A stretch of 36,336 bases of DNA, taken from an uncultured Pseudomonadota bacterium (GTDB lineage: Bacteria > Myxococcota_A > UBA796 > GCA-2862545). Location: NCBI GenBank assembly GCA_937891875.1, contig CALATR010000542.1:1-36336 (forward strand). The letters are read 5' to 3'. Below the pieces are notes generated by a model, which worked only from the letters and a program-made list of their open reading frames with translations, did no database searches and had not been told where the DNA came from. Position 1 is the stretch's first letter, and each line of letters opens with the position of its first letter. This document shows positions 1 to 7,802 of the stretch, piece by piece. Both the position numbers and the translations under genes were made by a program.

Positions 1-695
1 GACGGGGCCCGGGAGCTCGCCGAAGCCGTCGGGGTCCCGGAAGACGCGTCGACCCCCGCCGGCGTCGCGGACGTGGACCTCGCCGGAGACGCGGAGGACG
101 GGTCGGCCGACGGAGAGGTGGAACTCGCCAGGGGAGCGGCGGTCGCGTCGACCCGCGGAGACGGGGAGGTCTCCGGGGACGCAGCAGACGCGCCGATCGA
201 CGGAGACGTCGGACTCACTGGAGACGGGACATCTCCCGCCGACGAGCTCGTGGGACTCGCGACACCATCGATAGGTCCAGCCCCACCCGAGTCCGCCGCA
301 CGCTCCCCAGAAGAGGTCCTCACCGTGCTCGACCGCGACGCCAACGACGGCGAGTCCGAGCCCGAGTCCGACCCCGAGTCCGACTTCAAGAACCCCGGCA
401 CCGCCAGCTCCGACCCCGCGACCCCCCACCCGCCGATGCTCGGCACGGTCTCGGTCGACGCCCGCAGCGAGACGAGGTCCTGCTCCGCCCTGAGCCACCG
501 CGCGAGTGATCCGCCTCCCCCGCCCACTCCCAGCCGCTGCCCTCCGTGCGCGCGCTCCCGTCGCTCGGCGCGCATGCTCTCCAGATCCACCGGCGGTCCG
601 GCGGACACGACCTCGCGGTGAAACGCGTAGGGGCCGCCGACCACGGGCACCATGGCCGCGGCCCCGGGGGCCAGCACCGGTGCGTGGCTACTCAC
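1..695 (-). CDS. Ser/Pro/Ala-rich protein of the CIS operon (3' end outside window)
   Basis: An open minus-strand frame without a stop runs off the left edge, with about 231 codons visible. The chosen GTG start (693-695) overlaps the stop of the preceding chaperone gene by 8 bases, which suggests translational coupling; an ATG at 651-653 is the alternative. Residues 1-100 have ordinary composition, with an Arg/Glu-rich patch near 42-50 and a Gly run near 57-62. Residues 105-115 are a Ser-Asp-Gly run. From about 117 to the edge the chain is almost only Ser, Pro, Ala and Thr, so it is probably disordered. No family was recognised. Its place after sheath, tube and chaperone suggests a structural or accessory part of the injection system, but that is inferred from position alone. 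Confidence 0.6.
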   Translation of the reverse strand, partial: MSSHAPVLAPGAAAMVPVVGGPYAFHREVVSAGPPVDLESMRAERRERAHGGQRLGVGGGGGSLARWLRAEQDLVSLRASTETVPSIGGWGVAGSELAVPGFLKSDSGSDSGSDSPSLASRSSTVRTSSGERAADSGGAGPIDGVASPTSSSAGDVPSPVSPTSPSIGASAASPETSPSPRVDATAAPLASSTSPSADPSSASPARSTSATPAGVDASSGTPTASASSRAP

Positions 696-1413
696 CTTCG
701 ATCATCTCGAGGTAGGCGCGCCGCCTGGTCTCGGACATGGCGAGGATGTGATCCTCGGTCCAGCCGTACGTCCGGGCGAGCACGTGCACCTCTTCCTGGA
801 TGCGGCGCGCGCTCATCTCGAGCTCGGTCCAGAGGTACGACACGGGCTCGAACACCGATCGGGTCTGGTGACCGCAGGCGGGGCACGCGAGGCGAGCGGC
901 GACGACCGTCCGGGGATCGAAGTCCTCGATGGCCTGACCCACCGCCGCAGCGACCTCGTCGTTCACCTCGAGCGCCCCGCCTCCGGTGTGCAGTCGCGCC
1001 ACCAGGTTGCGCCGCGCGTGCAGCGGATCGCCACCGTCTGCGGCGATGGCCGCGTCCACCGCGGCGATGTCCTTGGAGTTCGGCAGCCGGAAGTGGTGCT
1101 CGGAACCTCCGATCTCGACGACGAAGCCATCAGCCTCTGGACCGGGCAGCGCGAGCTGATCCGCGGTGAGGGTGAACTCCATCCACTCGCCGCACGACCC
1201 GCACGCCACGTGCATCTCGAACGTGGGTCCGAAGGTGGCCGCCCGCAGCGAGATCACCGCGGCATCGCGCGCGCCCAGGCACACATCGGCGAGCTCGTCC
1301 TGGGGGCGCGTCGGATCGGCCACGGCGAGCAGGGCAAGGCCGCGATCCACGTCGCTGCGCCCCTCGCCCCAGTCGACCAGCCGCACGATGTCCTTTCGGT
1401 TCAGGCCAGTCAT
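688..1413 (-). CDS. T4-type baseplate hub assembly chaperone-like protein of the CIS
   Basis: This 241-residue protein resembles the T4 gp26-like baseplate family (PF12322) found in contractile tail loci, where it is thought to help assemble the baseplate hub. Two Cys pairs are visible, CGSC near residue 71 and CPAC near 178; they could form a split zinc ribbon. The C-terminal third is helical and charged and ends in an RRRAYLEMIEGE-like tail typical of these proteins. It starts 21 bases after the tube stop, behind a GAGGGGTGAGG-type ribosome site, and overlaps the next gene by 8 bases, so it is cotranscribed with sheath and tube. The family call rests on remembered similarity, the Cys pairs and context; a profile search was not possible. 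Confidence 0.62.
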   Translation of the reverse strand: MTGLNRKDIVRLVDWGEGRSDVDRGLALLAVADPTRPQDELADVCLGARDAAVISLRAATFGPTFEMHVACGSCGEWMEFTLTADQLALPGPEADGFVVEIGGSEHHFRLPNSKDIAAVDAAIAADGGDPLHARRNLVARLHTGGGALEVNDEVAAAVGQAIEDFDPRTVVAARLACPACGHQTRSVFEPVSYLWTELEMSARRIQEEVHVLARTYGWTEDHILAMSETRRRAYLEMIEGE

Positions 1414-1434
1414 GATGCGACCTCACCCCTCGGG

Positions 1435-1965
1435 TCAGGAGGGGTCGGTGAATGTCGGCTCGGTCGGCTCGGTGACGCTCTGGTCGCGATCCCAGCCCTC
1501 GCACTGGATCGTCAGCGACTGGATGGCGACCGCGTTGCCCTGGCCGTCGAGCTCGGGCATGGCGGTGAACTCAGAGGGCCAGCAGCGGTAGCAGTTGTAC
1601 GCGATGACCTTCTGCCCGGCGACGTTGTACATCTCGATCACGATGTCCTTCCGGAAGTCCCCGAGGGACACCTCCTGCCCCAGCGCCGAGCTGTTGGCGT
1701 AGTCCCAGACCTTGTTCGCCCACTGCTCGAAGGCGGGGTCGTGGGTGACGCCGCGCTCCAGGGTGATGGGCTCCCAGTCGGTCTGACCGATGGACTTGCG
1801 GACCGTGCTGGGATCGCCTCCGGCCCGGTGCTTGACCACCTGGGTGGTCTTCTTGAGCGCACTGACCTTGGAGATCCCTGCGACGTACTTGCCGTCCCAC
1901 TTCACCTTGAACTTGAAGTTCTTGTAGGGGTCGACGCGCTTTGCATTGGCGGTGAACTCTGCCAT
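1435..1965 (-). CDS. Contractile injection system inner tube protein (Afp1/T4 gp19-like)
   Basis: This 176-residue protein matches the T4 gp19/Afp1 tube family (PF06841) in length and pattern. It opens with a DPYKNFKFKVKWDG-type strand, then carries GISKVSALKKTTQVVKHRAGG and WEPITLERGVTHD, both characteristic of tube subunits in PVC/Afp-type particles. Such subunits stack as hexamers to form the rigid tube that the sheath drives out on contraction. It starts only 7 bases after the sheath stop, so the two are cotranscribed. The C-terminal 12 residues (TEPTEPTFTDPS) form a short Thr/Pro tail beyond the usual fold end. Only one tube gene is seen here; a second, initiator-type tube gene would be expected beyond the left edge. 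Confidence 0.92.
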   Translation of the reverse strand: MAEFTANAKRVDPYKNFKFKVKWDGKYVAGISKVSALKKTTQVVKHRAGGDPSTVRKSIGQTDWEPITLERGVTHDPAFEQWANKVWDYANSSALGQEVSLGDFRKDIVIEMYNVAGQKVIAYNCYRCWPSEFTAMPELDGQGNAVAIQSLTIQCEGWDRDQSVTEPTEPTFTDPS

Positions 1966-1972
1966 GTCAACC

Positions 1973-3772
1973 TCAAGCCGCCTGGCCGGCGATCTGCTGG
2001 AAGTAGAGGATCACGAACTCGGCCGGCTTCAGCGGGGCGTAGCCGACGACGACATTGACAATGCCGAGGTTCTGGTCGTTGGGGGTGGTGGTGCTGGCAT
2101 CGCAGTGGACGAAGAAGGCGTCCTTGGCGGAGCCCCCCGCGAATGCGCCCTGGCGGAACAGGTCCGCCATGAAGTTGCCGATGGAGAGCCGAAGCTCGGC
2201 CCACAGCGGCTCATCGTTGTTCTCGAACACGGCCCAGCCGGTACCGCGCTGGAGCGAGACCTCGATGAAGTCCAGGACCCTTCGGACCTGGAGGTACTTG
2301 AAGTCGTCGGACAGCACGTCGGCGCCACGCATGGTGCGTGCACCCCAGACGATGGGCCCGGTCGCGGGGAAGGAGCGCAGGCAGTTGATGCCGCGCTGGT
2401 TGAGCACGCCGTTCTCGACGTCGGTGAGCGTCTTGGACAGGCCGGCAGCCCCGACGATTCCGGACTCGTAGCCCGCGGGTGCCGACCAGACGCCCTTCAC
2501 CGAGTCGGTGCGCGAGTAGATCCCCGCCATCGCTCCGCAGACCGGAGCCCGCCGAGGGAAGCCCCCCCGGAGCGGATCGCGGCGCATCATGCGCGGGAAG
2601 TACACCGCAGCGAACCGCGCGCTGTCGGCCCCCGCGCTGATCCCGAGGTCCTTCGCGAAGGTCTCCGCGGTCACGGATCCAGGGTCGTCCTCCCACGAGT
2701 TGGGCGCATCGACCACCAGGATCGCCCGGCGCTTCTCGCAGAACGCGACCGCCTCGGTGTAGACCTCCGGATTGGTCTGGCCATCGACGTCGTCATCCGG
2801 CGGAATGCAGACGATGTTGACCATGTCCACGCGCTCGAGGTGCTCGAAGCCCTCGGTGAACATCTCCACCGTGAGCACCTCGCTGTCCTTGCCCTTCTGC
2901 GGGGTCTTCGGCGGGTCGCCGTCCACCAGCCGCGCCATCAGCGACTTGTGCTGGAGCAGGTTGCCGATGTACCGCTCCCCCGCCTCCGGAATGACCGAGA
3001 CCGATGGATAGACCTCCTTCATCTCGCGACCATCGGGACCGATGACCGACAGCGTCAGGTTGAACAGGTCGCCCGCGTCCCACTCCGGATTGGCGAAGCG
3101 ACTGCGCACCATGTCGGTGATGCCGTCGGTGTCGACGATGTAGGTCATGCCATTGGCCCAGGTGCCCGGGTTGGCGGCGACCAGGTTCAGCTGCATGGTG
3201 CCCTGGAGCTCGGAGAGCTCGGCCTGAGCCTCTTCGACGGCGACATTCGCCTTCTCCAGGTTCTCCTCGAGCTTCTTCAGCGCCTTGGTGGACTTGGTCT
3301 TGTCCGCGTTGGAGGCGTCGCTGGCCTGCAGCTTCTTGTCCGCCTCCTTCGCGGCGTCGTAGTCCTTCTGTGCCGAAGCCTGCGCCGTCTTCGCCGTGTC
3401 CAGCGCGTCCTGGGCCTTCTTGAGGTCGGCGTCGGACGCGGGCTTGAAGCCGTCCTCGGCCTTGCGCTCCACGGTGGCGACCGCAGGCGCGGTGTCGCCC
3501 TCGAACAGGCGCACGATGATCGCCTGGGTGCCGCCGTTGAGGAAGAAGTCCTCCACCGCGTACGTCAACGCGTGGTTCCTGGAGAGCCCGCCGAAGAGCT
3601 TGACGAAGTCCTCGAAGGACGTGACCGACGTCGGTACGTCCACCGGGCCGCGTGCGGTCCGTCCCAGGAACGCGGTGATGGAGGTTGCGACACCGACCAC
3701 GGTGCGGTTGCCGCTCGGGACCTCCTGGACGTATACGCCAGGGGCGGTGAGCGGAGGACGTACGAAAGCCAT
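1973..3772 (-). CDS. Contractile injection system sheath protein with helical insertion
   Basis: This 599-residue sheath subunit begins with the hallmark PGVYVQEVPSG motif (residues 11-21). It continues with FLGRTARGPVDVPT and FLNGGTQAIIVR near 35-88, as in Afp2/PVC and phage sheaths. The C-terminal half (about 330-599) is the conserved sheath core, ending in the PAEFVILYFQQIAGQ type tail. Sheath subunits assemble around the tube and contract to drive it forward. Between residues 98 and 192 lies an Ala/Lys/Glu/Asp-rich stretch that reads as two long helices joined by a short Ser/Asp/Asn turn; compact sheaths of this class have only a short link there. The start has an AGGGGTG ribosome site. 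It is the first gene of the visible operon. Confidence 0.93.
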   Translation of the reverse strand: MAFVRPPLTAPGVYVQEVPSGNRTVVGVATSITAFLGRTARGPVDVPTSVTSFEDFVKLFGGLSRNHALTYAVEDFFLNGGTQAIIVRLFEGDTAPAVATVERKAEDGFKPASDADLKKAQDALDTAKTAQASAQKDYDAAKEADKKLQASDASNADKTKSTKALKKLEENLEKANVAVEEAQAELSELQGTMQLNLVAANPGTWANGMTYIVDTDGITDMVRSRFANPEWDAGDLFNLTLSVIGPDGREMKEVYPSVSVIPEAGERYIGNLLQHKSLMARLVDGDPPKTPQKGKDSEVLTVEMFTEGFEHLERVDMVNIVCIPPDDDVDGQTNPEVYTEAVAFCEKRRAILVVDAPNSWEDDPGSVTAETFAKDLGISAGADSARFAAVYFPRMMRRDPLRGGFPRRAPVCGAMAGIYSRTDSVKGVWSAPAGYESGIVGAAGLSKTLTDVENGVLNQRGINCLRSFPATGPIVWGARTMRGADVLSDDFKYLQVRRVLDFIEVSLQRGTGWAVFENNDEPLWAELRLSIGNFMADLFRQGAFAGGSAKDAFFVHCDASTTTPNDQNLGIVNVVVGYAPLKPAEFVILYFQQIAGQAA

Positions 3773-4052
3773 GGTTCACCCCTGTTCAGTGGAGAACGAC
3801 ATCGAGAATGGGCCCGGAACCATCCGCCCGAGGCGCTCCCCGCTTGTAGCAGACGACGCCGTTTCAGTCCGTTTCATGAAAAGGTATTCCGTCACTTACG
3901 GGCAGACCGAGGCCACTCGGTACCCTTGCGCTCGACCGGTCGCGGCGCATCGCCCGAAACGGCGCACGAACCGCCGCCGCCATCGCGGGTCGAACCTGCA
4001 CGTCCCTGCAACACCGCCCCCGTCCCGCGCGTACACCCACCAGGAGGTGCCC
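3773..4052. other. Divergent intergenic region between CIS operon and TM2 gene
   Basis: These 280 bases separate the CIS operon (minus) from the TM2-type gene (plus), so promoters for both should lie here. It includes a locally less GC-rich stretch around 3860-3900, the most promoter-like part. No convincing sigma-70 or sigma-54 box pair was identified, and no gene was recognised. Confidence 0.4.
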
Positions 4053-4310
4053 TTGGCTCGCCACAGCAACGCCGTCGCCGTCGGACTCGAAGTCGTCCCC
4101 GGCTTCCTCTTCCAGACGTTCGGCATCGGCCACATGTACGCCGGTCGCTTCGGCGCCGGCCTGGCGATCATGATCACCTACTGGGTGCTGCAGGCGATCA
4201 ACGTGCTGCTCATGGGGATCTGGGTCGGCTTCGTGACCGCCCCCCTGACCTGGCTCGCCTTCACCATCTTTGCGCCGACCAACGTGCTCGACAGCTCGGC
4301 GCGACCCTAG
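4053..4310 (+). CDS. Small TM2-domain-like membrane protein
   Basis: This 85-residue protein starts at a TTG preceded by a strong AGGAGGTG ribosome site five bases upstream, which decides the start; the frame is also open upstream. It is almost wholly hydrophobic, with two to three membrane segments (about 8-30, 33-58 and 60-76). The stretch GFLFQTFGIGHMYAGRFGAG has the spacing of the TM2 signature (G..G...FY.G....G) seen in small bacterial membrane proteins of unclear function. It is divergent from the CIS operon. Its stop overlaps the stop of the convergent hybrid kinase within the tetramer CTAG (4307-4310). A role in anchoring or regulating the injection system is possible but unsupported. 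Confidence 0.75.
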   Translation: MARHSNAVAVGLEVVPGFLFQTFGIGHMYAGRFGAGLAIMITYWVLQAINVLLMGIWVGFVTAPLTWLAFTIFAPTNVLDSSARP

Positions 4311-6718
4311 CTCCCCGGCGCGACCGGACCCAGCTCCTCGCCGTCCAGCACCCGCCGGACGACCCGGGCCAGGTGCGCGATGGTGAAGGGCTTCGCGACC
4401 GATGCGCCCACGCCCGCCGCGCGCAGCTCGGACGCAGAATAGACGTTTCCGAACCCCGAGATCAGGACGATCCGCAGGTGGGGCGCGAGCACGCGCAGCC
4501 GGCGGGCGAGCTCGACGCCGGTGAGCCGCGGCATGGTGTGGTCGATCACGGCGAGATCGTACGCGCCGGGCCGCCCCTGGACCTCGACCAGCGCCTCGTT
4601 CGCGGACAGCCGGGTGGCGACGTCGAACCCGAGCGGCGCGAGCCCCTCCCGCACCACGGCCGCCACCTCGGGCTGATCGTCGACCACGAGCACCCGCGCG
4701 CCGTGCCCCTGCACCGCGGATGGCTCGTGCAGCACGGGGCCCGACGCGTCCTGGGCGTCGGCGGTACACGTCGCGGGCAGGCGCACGACCACGTTGGTGC
4801 CGTGGCCGGGCTCGCTGTGCAGCTCGATGGTCCCGCCGAGCCGCTCGACGAGGCCGCGCACGACGGACAGGCCGAGCCCGGTCCCCTGCCCCGCCGCCTT
4901 GGTCGTGAAGAAGGGCTCGAACACCCGCTGCTGGATGGCGTGGGGAATGCCGCTGCCGGTGTCGCGCACGACCAGCTGCAGCTGCTCCTCGCCCGCGAGC
5001 AGGCTCGCAGACACCCACAGCTGACCTCCCGCGGGCATCGCCTGCACGGCGTTCGTGCACAGGTTCGACGTGATCTGGTAGAGGTCGGTCGGGTGGGCGA
5101 CAACCGCGCCGCAGTCGGTGTCGATGTCCAGGCGGATGTCCACCGAGGCCGGAGCGGCGGCGCGGATGAACTGCAGGGTCTCCCGGAGCAGCGGCGAGGC
5201 GGGGACCGGTGCTGGCGGAGCGCCGGGCTCGGTGCGGCTGAACTGCAGGAGCTGGGCCACGAGCCGCCGCGCCCGACCGGCCGCGAGCAGGATGCCCCGC
5301 AGCTCGTCGGCGAGCTTGCCCTCCTCGCCGACCTCGGTCAGCGCGAGATCCGCGTAGACCAGGATCGGTGTGAGCAGGTTGTTGAAGTCGTGGGCGACAC
5401 CGCCGGCGAGCACGGCGAGGGACTCCAGACGCTGGGCGGCGCGCATCCGCTCTTCCTGTTGCCGCCGAGTGGTCACGTCCTGCCCGATGGCCTGGTAGCC
5501 GCGGACCGAGCCGTCGTCCTCGAAGAAGGCGCGCAGGGTCCACGCGACCAGCTTGTCCGGTCCTTCGCCGATGATCACGTGATGCTCGTAGTGCACGACC
5601 GGCTGATCCGGCTCCAGGCGCTCCAAGGCGTCGCGCAGCACGTGGCGCTCGTCGGCGGGCACGAAGTCGAACGCGGTGGCGCTGCCCGACAGCAGCTCCG
5701 CGCCGACCTCCTGGATGATCGCCTCGTTGGCGAACACGATGATGCCGTCTCCGTCAGCGCGCATGATGTAGCCGGGCTGGTCGTGCACCACGGCCCGGTA
5801 GATCGCCTCGTTCTCGTCGAGCGCCCGGGTCATGGCGAGCCCGGGGCGCAGGTCGAGCGCATGCACCAGCACGCTCGCGCGCTCCCCCTCCCCGACCCGG
5901 CTCAGGGACAGCTGCACCGGCACCGGTCGCTCGTGGGCGTCGACCGCGTTCTGCTGCCCATGAAGCCGGACCACCGTGCCGGCGTCGCCCTCCATGACCT
6001 GCTTCAGCCCCCCCCGCACGAGGTCGGGGAACCAGCGCGCCACCGGCGACCCCACCAGGTCCGCGTCGGTCGCGGCGAGGAGCGTCGACGCCTGGCGGTT
6101 GACCCGCAGGACCCGGGTCGAGGCGTCGAGCATGAGGATGGCCTGGGGCGAGGTCTCCGCCATCGCCTTCAGCGCGTGCTCACGCTCGCGGTTGTCGCGA
6201 TCGGCCAGGGCCAACGCCACGAAGTCTGCGATCGACCCCGCGAAGATCCGCTCCGCCTCCGACCACGGCCGCACCTCGCCGAGCTGCTCGTGGCAGACGA
6301 CGCCGCGCAGCTCCTCGCGCAGGTAGATCGGCGCGTCCAGCAGGCTGCGGATGCCCAGCGGGACCAGGTAGGGCTCGGCGAGCTCCCGGGTCCGCGGGTC
6401 GTTCACCGCGTCCTCCACCGCGAGGGAGCGCGATCCTCGGAGCTGCTCGAAGTAGGCGGGGAACTCGGAGCGCGACAGCACGTCGCCACCGGCGTGGCGG
6501 TCGGTCTCGGCGATGTACATGTCCTCGCAGCGCATCGCCTGGCCCGACGCATCGGTCAGCCACACGCCGACGCGATCGACGCCCAGGGTGCGCGCGGAGA
6601 TCTCCACCACCCGAGCGAGCTGCTCGGCGAGCGGCACCGCGCCCTCGCGCCGCAGCATGGCGAGGCGCAGCAGCGCGGCGTTTCCCTCGGCGAGCGAAGT
6701 CGGCTCCGCCACCTTCAT
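4307..6718 (-). CDS. Hybrid sensor histidine kinase/response regulator (GAF-PAS-PAS)
   Basis: This 803-residue cytosolic kinase has a GAF domain (about 25-175), two PAS domains (about 185-290 and 303-420), a dimerisation/phosphoacceptor domain with the GGVAHDFNN motif (His443), an ATPase domain and a C-terminal receiver domain. The ATPase shows the N box (Asn556), DTGSG (586-590) and GTGLGLS (612-618). The receiver has the acidic pair at 680-681, the phosphoacceptor Asp726 and a Lys-Pro near the end. No membrane segment is seen, so it should sense an internal or diffusible signal. A GGAGG site precedes the ATG. No partner regulator gene with a DNA-binding output is adjacent, so phosphotransfer to an outside partner is likely. 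The ligand cannot be inferred. Confidence 0.93.
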   Translation of the reverse strand: MKVAEPTSLAEGNAALLRLAMLRREGAVPLAEQLARVVEISARTLGVDRVGVWLTDASGQAMRCEDMYIAETDRHAGGDVLSRSEFPAYFEQLRGSRSLAVEDAVNDPRTRELAEPYLVPLGIRSLLDAPIYLREELRGVVCHEQLGEVRPWSEAERIFAGSIADFVALALADRDNREREHALKAMAETSPQAILMLDASTRVLRVNRQASTLLAATDADLVGSPVARWFPDLVRGGLKQVMEGDAGTVVRLHGQQNAVDAHERPVPVQLSLSRVGEGERASVLVHALDLRPGLAMTRALDENEAIYRAVVHDQPGYIMRADGDGIIVFANEAIIQEVGAELLSGSATAFDFVPADERHVLRDALERLEPDQPVVHYEHHVIIGEGPDKLVAWTLRAFFEDDGSVRGYQAIGQDVTTRRQQEERMRAAQRLESLAVLAGGVAHDFNNLLTPILVYADLALTEVGEEGKLADELRGILLAAGRARRLVAQLLQFSRTEPGAPPAPVPASPLLRETLQFIRAAAPASVDIRLDIDTDCGAVVAHPTDLYQITSNLCTNAVQAMPAGGQLWVSASLLAGEEQLQLVVRDTGSGIPHAIQQRVFEPFFTTKAAGQGTGLGLSVVRGLVERLGGTIELHSEPGHGTNVVVRLPATCTADAQDASGPVLHEPSAVQGHGARVLVVDDQPEVAAVVREGLAPLGFDVATRLSANEALVEVQGRPGAYDLAVIDHTMPRLTGVELARRLRVLAPHLRIVLISGFGNVYSASELRAAGVGASVAKPFTIAHLARVVRRVLDGEELGPVAPGS

Positions 6719-6804
6719 CGGGCCTCCAGCGAGCGACCGCGAAACGGCCGTTCCCCGCGTCTAACCCTCCGTCGAGCAGGTGACGTGCATGCGGGAGGGC
6801 GGGC

Positions 6805-7734
6805 TCACGGCTGGATGGAGCGCGGCAGGGTGTCGGCGATCTGCTGCAGGGCGGCGTCGAGGTCCTCCGTGGTGCCCACGAAGAAGAACTCGCCGTCCCC
6901 CTGGACGATGAGGCGCATGAAGTCGTTCGCCTCGCGGAGCGACACCACCCACACGTGGATGCCGTCCGCCGCCCATCCCTCCTGGGCGATCGCGACGGAG
7001 GCGGTCTTGATCTCGTCGATCGTGTGGGGGGCCGGCCCCTCGAAGACCTCCCAGCGGGTCTCCACGTAGCCGATCTCGTCGCGGACCTGGGACGGGCGCA
7101 GGTTGATGGGCTGGCCATCGGTGATCAGCACGATGGCGCGGTAGTCTTCGGGAGACGTCTCCCGGACCAGGACCTCGCGGGCGAACGCCAGCGCCACGCT
7201 GTGGTCGGTGCCCTGCTCGCCGTCGTACTCGCGCGGCATGTGCGGGCGCGGGCCCTGGTCGGAGGCGAACGGGGCCTGGGCCCGGATCCGAGAGGCGGTC
7301 TCGATGCGCGACCAGGACATGGCCAGGTCCACGACCTCGCCGGGCTCGCCGTGCAGGCGGGTGAGCGGTGTCCACAGCAAGGCGAAGCGGTAGTAGAAGA
7401 CAACCATGCCGACGCGATCGTCTGGGCCCTGGAGCAGCCCCAGGGCGTGCACCAGCCGCCTCGTGCTGTCCACGACCAGTGGGAGCTCGCGCTCGAAGGA
7501 GCCGGAGACATCGAGCGCCACGACAAGGTGGGCCGCCCTTCCCGTCCGCGGCGTGACCAGCACCGGCGGAGTGAACTCCACCGGCGGCGCCGTGGGCTCT
7601 GCCGCGACCGTCGGCAGACCCGCGCCTCCTGGCTCCTCGACCGCCAGATCGGACGCCGCGTCCACCGCCACGGTGGCTTTGGTGCACCCGACCAGCACCG
7701 CCGCCACCACGATCCACCCGCAGACAATCCGCAT
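6805..7734 (-). CDS. von Willebrand factor A domain lipoprotein
   Basis: This 309-residue protein has a lipoprotein signal ending at the lipobox LVGC (Cys17), a Pro-rich linker to about residue 66, and a VWA domain. The metal-ion site DVSGS begins at Asp75, and the later TDGQPINLRP stretch supplies the Thr-Asp-Gly part of the MIDAS. VWA domains bind metal and protein partners; being lipid-anchored, it probably acts at the inner face of the outer membrane or on the surface. It lies 68 bases downstream of the DUF6340-like gene, with a GC-rich hairpin in the gap, and 86 bases upstream of the kinase. The binding partner is unknown. Confidence 0.88.
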   Translation of the reverse strand: MRIVCGWIVVAAVLVGCTKATVAVDAASDLAVEEPGGAGLPTVAAEPTAPPVEFTPPVLVTPRTGRAAHLVVALDVSGSFERELPLVVDSTRRLVHALGLLQGPDDRVGMVVFYYRFALLWTPLTRLHGEPGEVVDLAMSWSRIETASRIRAQAPFASDQGPRPHMPREYDGEQGTDHSVALAFAREVLVRETSPEDYRAIVLITDGQPINLRPSQVRDEIGYVETRWEVFEGPAPHTIDEIKTASVAIAQEGWAADGIHVWVVSLREANDFMRLIVQGDGEFFFVGTTEDLDAALQQIADTLPRSIQP

Positions 7735-7771
7735 GCTTCCCCCGTTGTTCGGAGGCTAGCACGCGGATCCT

Positions 7772-7794
7772 GGCCGGGCGGGAGGCGCCCGGCC
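7772..7794 (-). terminator. GC-rich hairpin between DUF6340-like and VWA genes
   Basis: The sequence has a perfect 9-base stem (GGCCGGGCG 7772-7780, CGCCCGGCC 7786-7794) with a 5-base loop. It lies just after the stop of the minus-strand gene ending at 7803. No T-rich run follows on the transcribed strand, so it may be a terminator-like or RNA-stabilising hairpin rather than a classical intrinsic terminator. Confidence 0.45.
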
Positions 7795-7802
7795 GGCCGG
7801 CC

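Noticed and set aside
73..621. Plus-strand Asp/Glu/Gly-rich frame at the left edge
   Set aside because: The minus-strand frame here is open throughout and continues the CIS operon with coupling; the plus frame has no ribosome site and its acidic bias is the antisense of Ser/Pro codons.
1946..7069. Very long plus-strand open frame of about 1700 codons
   Set aside because: It is antisense to the sheath, the hybrid kinase and other well-supported genes, with His/Arg/Val/Leu-rich composition typical of the reverse strand of GC-rich coding DNA.
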